Source: an uncultured Bacteriovoracaceae bacterium (lineage in GTDB: Bacteria; Bdellovibrionota; Bacteriovoracia; Bacteriovoracales; Bacteriovoracaceae). Taken from it: DNA of 62,088 bases. The notes below the pieces were generated by a model. The model was not told where the DNA came from, made no database searches, and worked only from the letters and a program-made list of their open reading frames with translations. Of this stretch, positions 1 through 7,455 are shown piece by piece; position 1 is the stretch's first letter, and the number at the start of each line of letters is the position of its first letter. The position numbers and the translations under genes were made by a program. The DNA lies in the NCBI GenBank assembly GCA_938017795.1, contig CALIJZ010000015.1:1-62088 (forward strand). Direction: 5' to 3'.

Positions 1-528
1 AAAGCCAATAAGTAGATTAAGGTTTAGGCCTTGTCTAGCTTGGCTTAATGGTTCTAGCCATTTGAAAGTAGGATTTTTTTCATCCAAGAATAAAAAGTTT
101 GGATAAACCAAGTGCTCAGATTCATCTAATATTTTTTGGAATATTGACCACCTGGATATTAGATCCATGAACTGATTATTTTTCCAAGGATTAATATCTG
201 GAAGAATAATCAGTTCATGATCTTCATTTAAGTGTTTATCTAACAATGCCGTACAAGCACTATGTCCAGAATGCCATGGGTTAAATGAACCTCCAAAGAA
301 GGTTATCTCTTTTGGTTTAAAGCTTGATTTTTCTTTAAGGTTAAATAAGCCATTAAAAAAACTAGAATAGAAATTAACGAGTTCGTAAACGTGTTTATCT
401 TCAGTCGGAGAAAATTTATTTAAGTTCTCAGTTGTCCTTATGAGCTCAAAACTAAAATTATCACTTTCTGAAATAATAAATAAATCTTTAGGTTGTAAGT
501 TAGGGGAGTCAATAAATCCAAGTCTCAT
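1..528 (-). CDS. nadD: Nicotinate-nucleotide adenylyltransferase-like protein (3' end cut by window)
   Basis: Partial gene, 176 codons from an ATG at 528, running off the left edge. The frame contains the nucleotidyltransferase signature FFGGSFNPWHSGH around residues 77-89, the ATP-binding motif of NadD, which adenylylates nicotinate mononucleotide in NAD synthesis. The last visible residues (NLLIGF) fit the next conserved block of the family. Oddly, the motif lies about 76 residues in, whereas in ordinary NadD it is at the extreme N-terminus, so there is an N-terminal extension of unknown role. The extension has no recognised domain. A start just before the motif cannot be excluded, but the frame is open throughout and begins with ATG. 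Confidence 0.75.
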   Translation of the reverse strand, partial: MRLGFIDSPNLQPKDLFIISESDNFSFELIRTTENLNKFSPTEDKHVYELVNFYSSFFNGLFNLKEKSSFKPKEITFFGGSFNPWHSGHSACTALLDKHLNEDHELIILPDINPWKNNQFMDLISRWSIFQKILDESEHLVYPNFLFLDEKNPTFKWLEPLSQARQGLNLNLLIGF

Positions 529-560
529 AGCTAGATCATAAGTGAGTAAATTCTATTTGA

Positions 561-593
561 AAATAAAAAGTCCCTCATTTTCAGAGGGACTTT
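561..593 (-). terminator. Intrinsic terminator of the 625-1257 gene
   Basis: A perfect 10-bp inverted repeat (AAAGTCCCTC / GAGGGACTTT, 567-593) with a 7-nt loop. Read on the minus strand it is followed by TTTTTATTTT. It lies just past the stop codon of the minus-strand gene and before nadD, so nadD is probably transcribed separately or by readthrough. Confidence 0.8.
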
Positions 594-624
594 GATATTT
601 GAGATAATTTCTAGCGATTGGTTT

Positions 625-1257
625 TTAGTGTCTGCCACCTCTTCTTCCTGGTCTTGTAACAACTACTCCACCTCTTCCATATCCTCCGCTTCTAGTTCTT
701 CTTAGTTTTTGAACAACTACTGAAACACCTTTAACAAGTTTTTTACCTTTCACCAAAACTTCAATTTTACCAATGTCTTGACCAATGATATTTTGTTGTC
801 TTGAACTTGAGTATCTGCTTCCTAATAGTTGAAAAGTAACTTTTGTTATCCCAGCTCTTCTACCAGAACTAATAGACTTAATGGCATTAGCTTCATATCC
901 ATTAATAAGAAGTTTTATACCCTTTGCGCCCATTCCACCATGACCGTAACCACCATGACCGTAACCACCAAGTTTTTGAAAATTAACACTTACTTCTTTT
1001 AATTTTAGTCCTTGCAAAACTCTACCATTTTGAGCTGCAATTTCTTTTTTCACTTTTACTATAGTTGCTGATCGATCATAACTTTGAATGTATAGACCAC
1101 GTGCCTTAAATTTAAGAGTATTAGCATATCCAGGAGGATCGACTAGAACAGGTCCTCTCCGTTGTGAGAATGCATTTACCGAAATAAATAACATAGAGCA
1201 CACAAGATTAAGTAAGAGCATCTTAGTTAATAGAGTTGGTTTTTTGTTTGCAAACAT
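625..1257 (-). CDS. Secreted basic Gly/His/Arg-rich protein
   Basis: 210-residue protein of unknown function. An N-terminal hydrophobic stretch (residues 12-31, ending NAFSQ) looks like a signal peptide. The middle carries GYGHGG-type repeats (around residues 98-112). The tail is Arg/Gly-rich (GGYGRGG, GRRGGRH) and strongly basic. The rest (VSVNFQKLGG, KIEVLVKGKKL) reads like beta-strand secreted domain. The start is supported by GGGAG seven bases upstream of the ATG. It is monocistronic: a terminator follows and a divergent intergenic region precedes it. The RGG-like tail might bind polyanions or polysaccharide, but this is a guess. Confidence 0.65.
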   Translation of the reverse strand: MFANKKPTLLTKMLLLNLVCSMLFISVNAFSQRRGPVLVDPPGYANTLKFKARGLYIQSYDRSATIVKVKKEIAAQNGRVLQGLKLKEVSVNFQKLGGYGHGGYGHGGMGAKGIKLLINGYEANAIKSISSGRRAGITKVTFQLLGSRYSSSRQQNIIGQDIGKIEVLVKGKKLVKGVSVVVQKLRRTRSGGYGRGGVVVTRPGRRGGRH

Positions 1258-1288
1258 AGTTATCTCCCTTGTTTGTAGATTAAATTAT

Positions 1289-1305
1289 CAAAGCATCTTG
1301 CTTTG
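1289..1305. promoter_or_regulatory. Inverted repeat in the 5' region of the 625-1257 gene
   Basis: CAAAGCA-TCT-TGCTTTG, 7-bp arms with a 3-bp spacer, about 30 bp upstream of the minus-strand ATG at 1257. On the minus strand a GATAAT-like -10 box directly follows. The position suits an operator, but no regulator is identified. Confidence 0.3.
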
Positions 1306-1420
1306 CATTTGCGATTGCTATGTTAATAAGCAAGTTTGATACCAAGACTTAACGCAAGGCTAAGAGAATTTAAGAACAGTTTACTAAATATACTATGTTT
1401 ACTGGAGGCATTTTAACCAA

Positions 1421-1451
1421 GCACTTTGTCCTAATATTAGGCACTTTGTCC
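1421..1451. repeat. Direct repeat GCACTTTGTCC upstream of gltA
   Basis: Two identical 11-bp copies at 1421-1431 and 1441-1451, offset by exactly 20 bp (about two helical turns). A short palindrome (TAATATTA) lies between them. They sit 30-60 bp upstream of the TATAAT box of gltA, a typical place for a dimeric activator or repressor. Confidence 0.45.
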
Positions 1452-1459
1452 CCGACAAA

Positions 1460-1486
1460 TTGGCGCTTCGCAAAATAAGCTATAAT
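1460..1486 (+). promoter_or_regulatory. Candidate promoter of gltA
   Basis: A consensus -10 TATAAT at 1481-1486. The best -35 is TTGGCG at 1460-1465, with a short 15-bp spacer, so recognition may depend on an activator at the direct repeats just upstream. The leader to the ATG at 1530 is about 37 nt and contains GGGAGA as ribosome binding site. Confidence 0.45.
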
Positions 1487-1529
1487 ATTATGGAATCAAA
1501 TTTTTTAAGTCACAGTTTAGGGAGAGTCT

Positions 1530-2795
1530 ATGTCAGTAGCAAAGATTGAAGTTAACGGAAAAATCTATGAAGCACCAATTACTATTGGAAGTGAAGGTGA
1601 GATCGGAATCGATATCAGCAAATTTAGATCTCAAACTGGATCCATTACTCTCGATGGAGGATTTAAAAATACAGGTGCTTGTACATCAGATATTACCTTT
1701 GTCGATGGTGCAAATGGAGTTTTAAGATATAGAGGATACGCTATTGAGGAGCTTTGTGATAAATCAAACTTCCTTGAAGTTTCAAATCTTTTAGTAAATG
1801 GAGAGTTGCCAAGTAGTTCTTCGCTAAATGCTTTTGCTGATAAAATTGAAGAAGCTTCAGCTCTTCCTGAAGGAATTCATAATATTATAAAGTCATTTCC
1901 AAAATCAGCTCATCCAATGGGAGTATTATCGAGTGCTCTTTGTGGCCTATCTGGTTTTTTCCCTGAAAAAGATTATGGATCTTTAACTCAAGCCGATTAC
2001 GATGAATTGATTCCAAAAATGATGGGTTATATAAAAATGATCGCAGCTGCTAATTATAGACATAATCAAGGGCTAGAGATTGGAAAAAGTGATAGCTCTC
2101 TTAGTTATTGCTCAGATTTTATTAATTTAATGTTTGGAAAAATTGATGATGACGTTGCTGAAGCCTTAGATGTCTTATTTATTCTTCACGCTGATCATGA
2201 ACAAAATTGTTCGGCCACTGCAGCAAGAGTAGCTGGTTCTGCTCAAGCAAATATTTTTGCTAGTATGAGCTCTGGAGTGAATGCTCTTTGGGGACCAAGG
2301 CATGGTGGAGCTAATCAAAAAGTTATTGAAATGTTAGAAATGATAGAAAAAAATGGTGGGGATTATAAAAAATTCATCGAAAAAGCTAAAGATAAGTCTG
2401 ATCCATTTAGATTAATGGGCTTTGGACATAGAGTGTATAAAAACTTTGATCCAAGAGCTAAGATCATAAAAGTCTATTGTGAAACAGTTTTAAATAAACT
2501 TGGTGTTAAAGATGCGACACTTGATATTGCAAAAGGACTTGAAGAGGAAGCTCTAAAGGATCCATACTTTGTTGAAAGAAAGTTATATCCTAATGTAGAT
2601 TTTTACTCTGGGATTATCTACAGAGCACTTGGTATTCCAACTAATATGTTTACAGTTATGTTTGCTATTGGGAGACTTCCAGGTTGGATGGCACAATGGA
2701 AAGAGCTTTTAACTCAGAATATGGCAATCTCTAGACCTAGACAAATTTATACTGGGAAAAATCTAAGAAGTTATACTTCTATAGAATCTAGATAA
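1530..2795 (+). CDS. gltA: Citrate synthase
   Basis: Condenses oxaloacetate and acetyl-CoA to citrate, entering the TCA cycle in the cytoplasm. The 421 residues match the length of hexameric type II bacterial citrate synthases. Catalytic residues are all visible: His258 in GPRHGGAN, His300 in GFGHRVYKNFDPRA and Asp357 in YPNVDFYSG, plus ILHADHEQN. The N-terminal 50-60 residues form the beta-rich domain typical of Gram-negative enzymes. The ATG follows GGGAGA at good spacing. The next gene starts on the base after the stop codon, so the two are probably cotranscribed. Confidence 0.96.
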   Translation: MSVAKIEVNGKIYEAPITIGSEGEIGIDISKFRSQTGSITLDGGFKNTGACTSDITFVDGANGVLRYRGYAIEELCDKSNFLEVSNLLVNGELPSSSSLNAFADKIEEASALPEGIHNIIKSFPKSAHPMGVLSSALCGLSGFFPEKDYGSLTQADYDELIPKMMGYIKMIAAANYRHNQGLEIGKSDSSLSYCSDFINLMFGKIDDDVAEALDVLFILHADHEQNCSATAARVAGSAQANIFASMSSGVNALWGPRHGGANQKVIEMLEMIEKNGGDYKKFIEKAKDKSDPFRLMGFGHRVYKNFDPRAKIIKVYCETVLNKLGVKDATLDIAKGLEEEALKDPYFVERKLYPNVDFYSGIIYRALGIPTNMFTVMFAIGRLPGWMAQWKELLTQNMAISRPRQIYTGKNLRSYTSIESR

Positions 2796-3833
2796 TTGTT
2801 AAAATTTCCTATTGAATTTGATCAAATAAACTCATTGGCATTAAGACCATTTGAAAATGAGCACCAATTACTGAAAGTGCTAAATTCAATGAGTGAGAAT
2901 TTTACTATTAAGAGAAATCAGATTGCCCAAAATTACTCTGATGAAGAAAAAATCTCAGCTTATTTATGCTATTTTTTTTCTACAAATATTTCAAAAGTAG
3001 GAGCGTGCTTAAATCGTCTTTGTCCTGAACTAGTTCAAGAGATAGCACAATCAAATATTATTGATTTTGGTACTGGTCCTGGGACAACAATTTTTGGCTT
3101 ATTAGAATACTTTAAAGAATTTTCGGGTTCAATGGTCGGAATAGATTCATCTCAATTAATGCTAGAGCAAGCTAGAAAGATCCAAGTTTCTTTTTATACT
3201 GATTTTAATCTATCTTTTCAGACGAATATAAATTCCTTTCCCGAAGAAAATAGAACATTAATTTTTAGTAATTCTTTAAATGAAGTTGGAGACGTTTTTG
3301 CTACTAATATAATTAGAAAAATAAATCCCGAGAGAGTAATCTTCCTTGAACCCGGAACGAAAGAGAGTTTTTCTCATATTCGAGAAGTTCAAAAAAATCT
3401 ATATACCCTAAATTATCATGTTCAATACCCTTGCTCGCAAACTCTTGAATGTACTCTCAGTGAGCAAGATTGGTGTCATCAATATCTTCAGTTGAAATTT
3501 TCATCAAGTATAGAAAGACTCACCCAGAAAATGAAAAAAGATCGAAGAAGTTCGCCTGTTATTTTTCATCTCTATTCAAAGAGCAAGAGAGAAAAATCTT
3601 CTTTAGTAATCTTTAGGTATTTAGGAGAAAATAAGTTTTCCTTTGAGTTTGAAATCTGCAATCAAGAAAATATCATTGAAAAGCATCAAGTTTTAAAAAG
3701 CTACCTTAAATCAAAGGGTATAAAAAAATCTAAGATGAAATCATATTTTATTGCCGGAGAGATAGTGAAAATAAAAGTCATCAAAAAGCTAGCAGTGGGT
3801 TTTTACCAAAGTGAAGTAGAAATCACTCAATAA
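2796..3833 (+). CDS. Rsm22-like SAM-dependent methyltransferase
   Basis: 345 residues starting with TTG immediately after the gltA stop codon; no better start is seen before the conserved region. A class I methyltransferase glycine loop, IIDFGTGPGTT, lies at about residues 88-98. Further on are IFLEPGT, then YPC-x5-C-x6-WCH, the Cys-containing block of the Rsm22 family (mitochondrial small-subunit rRNA methylation/assembly factor and bacterial homologues, which bind an Fe-S cluster). This makes an RNA-methylating or ribosome-associated role likely; the actual substrate is unknown. The 3' end overlaps the convergent protease gene by 11 bp. Confidence 0.75.
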   Translation: MLKFPIEFDQINSLALRPFENEHQLLKVLNSMSENFTIKRNQIAQNYSDEEKISAYLCYFFSTNISKVGACLNRLCPELVQEIAQSNIIDFGTGPGTTIFGLLEYFKEFSGSMVGIDSSQLMLEQARKIQVSFYTDFNLSFQTNINSFPEENRTLIFSNSLNEVGDVFATNIIRKINPERVIFLEPGTKESFSHIREVQKNLYTLNYHVQYPCSQTLECTLSEQDWCHQYLQLKFSSSIERLTQKMKKDRRSSPVIFHLYSKSKREKSSLVIFRYLGENKFSFEFEICNQENIIEKHQVLKSYLKSKGIKKSKMKSYFIAGEIVKIKVIKKLAVGFYQSEVEITQ

Positions 3834-4746
3834 TGCCATAATAAGTTGTTTTAGTGTCTTTCACTTTTGCATAACAAGCAATTTTTTCTTTATTAATTAA
3901 GTCTTGATCGATGAGTCTAGTTAAAAATTCTATATTTTTAATGACTCTAAGTGGAGCAGAAAAAGAATGAGTCTTTTCTTCATTTTTACCATTATGAATT
4001 GCAATAAGTTGGTCATACTTATTCATGATTGCAGCTCCAGAGTCTCCAGACATAGAATTAGACCCTTCTTGAAATTGATACTTGTTGGGATCAAAGGAAG
4101 ATCCAGAGTTATCTTTAGTCATGACATATAAGTTAGATTTATTGTTGATTGCCATATTAAATTCAGTGAAAGTTTTTGTGGAAGAATTAAGTAGAAGTTT
4201 GAAGTTCTGCCAGATTGACTCTGTGAAACCAAAGCCTGTCATGGAAGAATAATCACCAATATGTACTTTACATAATGATAAGTCAGTAATGAGATCATCA
4301 CTAATATATTGTGCACTTTGGGGAGTTAGAATAATGGCAGCTATATCAAACCTAGAATATATTCTATCCATCGAGCCATCGCTATTGAACTTACCAAAAG
4401 GAACTTTATAGACTCCTTGAATTTTCATATCTTGATTAAGTTTTCCTTTAATATATAGACGGATTCTCAGATCTTGATAATTTTCATAATTTAGTGAACT
4501 TGGATAAGATCTCACACAATGTTTAGCAGTTAATATGACCCTTTTAGAGATAATAGTTCCAGAACAACTAGTTGAGTCCCAATTTTTCTTTTGTTCAAAC
4601 GAGGGCCTTTTTCCAGCTAAAAATGGTGCAATTGAGAGCCTTATAATACTAGGACGTTCATTTTTATCTATCACTAGTCCATTTTTGATGAAAGCTGAAC
4701 CTATTATTGGCGATAGCAATAAAGTGAATATGATAAGTGATCTCAT
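3823..4746 (-). CDS. Secreted trypsin-like serine protease (S1 family)
   Basis: 307 residues with a signal peptide (residues 1-18). The catalytic triad is complete: His76 in TAKHC, Asp134 in FDIAAI and Ser236 in SGDSGAA. Cys61/Cys77 would form the usual disulfide next to the catalytic His. Without a visible transmembrane or sorting domain it should be exported to the periplasm or outside. Secreted trypsins are expanded in predatory Bdellovibrionota, where digestion of prey protein is the usual assumption. The gene is monocistronic and its 3' end overlaps the upstream convergent methyltransferase gene by 11 bp. Confidence 0.9.
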   Translation of the reverse strand: MRSLIIFTLLLSPIIGSAFIKNGLVIDKNERPSIIRLSIAPFLAGKRPSFEQKKNWDSTSCSGTIISKRVILTAKHCVRSYPSSLNYENYQDLRIRLYIKGKLNQDMKIQGVYKVPFGKFNSDGSMDRIYSRFDIAAIILTPQSAQYISDDLITDLSLCKVHIGDYSSMTGFGFTESIWQNFKLLLNSSTKTFTEFNMAINNKSNLYVMTKDNSGSSFDPNKYQFQEGSNSMSGDSGAAIMNKYDQLIAIHNGKNEEKTHSFSAPLRVIKNIEFLTRLIDQDLINKEKIACYAKVKDTKTTYYGIIE

Positions 4747-4870
4747 GATCTAATAATAGTTTATTAGGTTGCATTTTGAATTTTGGAAGAACAATTTACT
4801 AGATAATGTTCATAATTTAGACGCTTTCTGAAATAAGTACATTCCAAAGGAGATTTAGCGATTTGAAGCC

Positions 4871-4896
4871 CTAAAATGATTATATATATATTTTAG
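4871..4896 (+). promoter_or_regulatory. Weak hairpin over the ribosome binding site of the 4906 gene
   Basis: CTAAAAT (4871-4877) and ATTTTAG (4890-4896) are complementary. The second arm runs into the AGGAG Shine-Dalgarno at 4895-4899. A folded leader would partly occlude the ribosome site. The stem is AT-only apart from one pair, so the effect may be small. Confidence 0.25.
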
Positions 4897-4905
4897 GAGT
4901 ATAAA

Positions 4906-7455
4906 ATGACAAATCTAATTAACCTATTCGTACTTACCTTGTTGGTCTCATGTGGCAATGCAAGTTTATTTGATGGGAAACTGAAGGCCCCTAAGAGTGT
5001 AGATAACCTGACTCAAACTCAAGCTCCGGAACAAGCTGATAATAATCAAGATCAAACAGATGATGAATGTCTTGATGGATATCAATATATTGAGAACGAA
5101 AAAGTGATTTGTGACAAAAGAGAGTATATCAAATGTCACGAAGGTGAATGTGTAGATGGGGTAGCTTATATCAATGGAGAAATTGTTCTTTGTGACAGTT
5201 ATGATAATGAATTTCGAGTAATTGATGAGATAAAATGTGTTGGAAAAAAATGTAAGCAAAAATTTGAAGATATTGATTCATATGAGTCAACTCGAGTAAT
5301 TAAAGAAAAAAGAGAAAGAAATTCAGATTGGGATTTTGAAGCTAACTCAAATACTAGACAAGAAAACACTCCAGTTCAGACTTCAACAAATTCAAATCAT
5401 AATTATGAAGGTAATAGAGTCGAAAATAATAAAGAAGTTAGAAAGACTAACACAAGCTCTAGTCATAATTCGTATGGTAAAAGAAATAAAGCTCCTAAGA
5501 AACAAGCTGAATCAAATTATACATCAAGTGATCACAATTCAAATGGTCATAGGAATAATAAACCAGAAGAGTCGAAAGTTCATAATACAAGTTTAGAGCA
5601 TAATTCTAATGGACGTAAAAATAAAAAATCAAAACAAAAGAAGCCTCATAATACAACTTCAACTTCTTATGATTCAAATGGACAGAAAAACAACAAGAAG
5701 AGCCAGGTTATTAACGTAGTAATGGAGAAACTTCCTGTAGAGACCAATAGTAACCATGAATATAATGGTAGAAAAGTAGAGACTCAAAAAACTAATAAGA
5801 GAAAAAGTAATAAATTAAATGTTGGAACTTCTTGGGAACCTTGTAAATCTGGAGAGTATAGACATCACGGGAAGTGCTTAAAGAAAAAATCACCAGTAAG
5901 AAATACACCTAAGATTGAGTCTAGAGTAAGCAATGTTAAACCAATAACTCCTACGACAAGGCCACAACCAAGAACAGCTAAGCTCCCTAAAAATAATAAT
6001 ACTACAAAGTGGGTCCCTTGTAAGTCAGATGAGTATAGACATCACGGAAAGTGTTTAAAGAAAAAATCACCAGTAAGAAATACACCTAAGATAGAGTCTA
6101 AAGTAAGTAACGTTAAATCAACAACTCCTACAACAAAGCCTCAACCAAAAACAGCTAAGCTCCCAAAGAAAAATAATACTAATAAATGGGTACCTTGTAA
6201 GTCAGATGAGTATAGACATCACGGGAAGTGTTTAAAGAAAAAATCACCAGTAAGAAATACTCCTAAGATTGAGTCTAAAGTAAGCAATGTTAAATCAACA
6301 ACTCCGACAACAAGACCACAACCCAAAACAGCTAATAATAATTCTACAAAATGGGTCCCTTGTAAGTCAGATGAGTATAGACATCATGGGAAGTGTTTAA
6401 AGAAAAAATCCCCAGTAAGAAATACCCCTAAGATTGAGTCTAAAGTAAGTAATGTTAAATCAACAACTCCTACAACAAGACCACAACCAAAAACAGCTAA
6501 TAATAATTCTACAAAATGGGTCCCTTGTAAGTCAGATGAGTATAGACATCATGGTAAGTGTTTAAAGAAAAAGTCACCAGTAAGAAATACACCTAAGATT
6601 GAGTCTAAGATCAATGATGTTAAATCAACAACTCCTACGACTATGCCTCAACCAAAAACAGTTGATCTACCAAAGGAGAACAATACTAAAAAGTGGGAAG
6701 CATGTAAGTCAGATGAATATAGACATCATGGAGAATGTTTAAAAAAGCAAAGTGTTTCAAATTCAACTCCTGAAGTTGAGCCAAAACAGCCAGCTCAAGA
6801 AGTTAAAACAGAAGTTGTATCTGATTCAACTCCATGTGCATCTGATGAATATAGACATCACGGAAAATGTTTAAAAATGAATAAAAATGCAAAAGTTGAA
6901 GTTATTGTTGAAGAAAAGCCAACAAATAATAAATTAGAATGTGGAGAAAACGAATACTTAAAAGATGGGAAATGTGTAAAGAGTAAAGATAAAAAGAAAG
7001 CTTCAAAAGAGATTGCAGATATCTTTAAGACTAAAGGTCTAACTGACATGGGGGAATTACCGGCCCATTTAAAGGAATGTATTAGCACAAATGCAATCAG
7101 TTCTAGCATAGATTTTGAAAATCCACTTTTCAGCAAAGAAGTTCTTAAATTAAATAATGAAGAGATAACAATTTCTTCATTAAGCTCTAAGCATAAAAAT
7201 GTTTTCACTCTCGAATTAAAAAATAAGAACCTCACGACATTAAAAGCCGATAGGTACCATAGTGAAGACTTTATTATGGAAGCTCTAGCGGTTGATTATG
7301 AACTTGAAGGAATGGGAGAGAAAGAGTTGAAAGTTTTAAAAGTAACTTCTCTTCATAACTCTTCTACAAGAGATGCTTATATCGTTTTAAGTAAAGACGG
7401 ATTACATGCAATTGGATTATTTGAAAATAATAAGCAAGTTTATTGCTCCAATTAA
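4906..7455 (+). CDS. Repeat-rich secreted lipoprotein with Cys-loop modules
   Basis: 849 residues. A lipoprotein signal peptide ends LVSC (Cys15). Residues 40-120 are acidic with Cys pairs. Residues about 150-300 are Asn/His/Lys-rich with recurring HNSNG/NGRKN motifs. Six long repeats follow, each starting W-x-PCKS-x-EYRHHGKCLKKKSP (Trp at 310, 369, 428, 483, 538, 597) and ending in a TTPTT-PQP linker, plus two degenerate Cys loops. The last 140 residues look like a compact globular domain. The architecture suggests a surface-tethered stalk carrying a C-terminal domain; no enzymatic motif is recognised. AGGAG lies seven bases before the ATG. The stop codon overlaps the convergent gene by 4 bp. 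Confidence 0.8.
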   Translation: MTNLINLFVLTLLVSCGNASLFDGKLKAPKSVDNLTQTQAPEQADNNQDQTDDECLDGYQYIENEKVICDKREYIKCHEGECVDGVAYINGEIVLCDSYDNEFRVIDEIKCVGKKCKQKFEDIDSYESTRVIKEKRERNSDWDFEANSNTRQENTPVQTSTNSNHNYEGNRVENNKEVRKTNTSSSHNSYGKRNKAPKKQAESNYTSSDHNSNGHRNNKPEESKVHNTSLEHNSNGRKNKKSKQKKPHNTTSTSYDSNGQKNNKKSQVINVVMEKLPVETNSNHEYNGRKVETQKTNKRKSNKLNVGTSWEPCKSGEYRHHGKCLKKKSPVRNTPKIESRVSNVKPITPTTRPQPRTAKLPKNNNTTKWVPCKSDEYRHHGKCLKKKSPVRNTPKIESKVSNVKSTTPTTKPQPKTAKLPKKNNTNKWVPCKSDEYRHHGKCLKKKSPVRNTPKIESKVSNVKSTTPTTRPQPKTANNNSTKWVPCKSDEYRHHGKCLKKKSPVRNTPKIESKVSNVKSTTPTTRPQPKTANNNSTKWVPCKSDEYRHHGKCLKKKSPVRNTPKIESKINDVKSTTPTTMPQPKTVDLPKENNTKKWEACKSDEYRHHGECLKKQSVSNSTPEVEPKQPAQEVKTEVVSDSTPCASDEYRHHGKCLKMNKNAKVEVIVEEKPTNNKLECGENEYLKDGKCVKSKDKKKASKEIADIFKTKGLTDMGELPAHLKECISTNAISSSIDFENPLFSKEVLKLNNEEITISSLSSKHKNVFTLELKNKNLTTLKADRYHSEDFIMEALAVDYELEGMGEKELKVLKVTSLHNSSTRDAYIVLSKDGLHAIGLFENNKQVYCSN
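5833..6750 (+). repeat. Six in-frame 165/177-bp coding repeats
   Basis: Units begin at 5833, 6010, 6187, 6352, 6517 and 6694, so periods are 177, 177, 165, 165 and 177 bp. The shorter units lack four codons (the KLP part of the linker). Units 2-5 are nearly identical in DNA, which points to recent duplication or gene conversion. The Cys loop recurs in degenerate form near 6832 and 6940. Confidence 0.9.

Noticed and set aside
5833-6750. Regular repeats that could be taken for a CRISPR or satellite array
   Set aside because: All units are in one reading frame, encode a coherent protein, have no unique spacers and vary mainly by whole codons.
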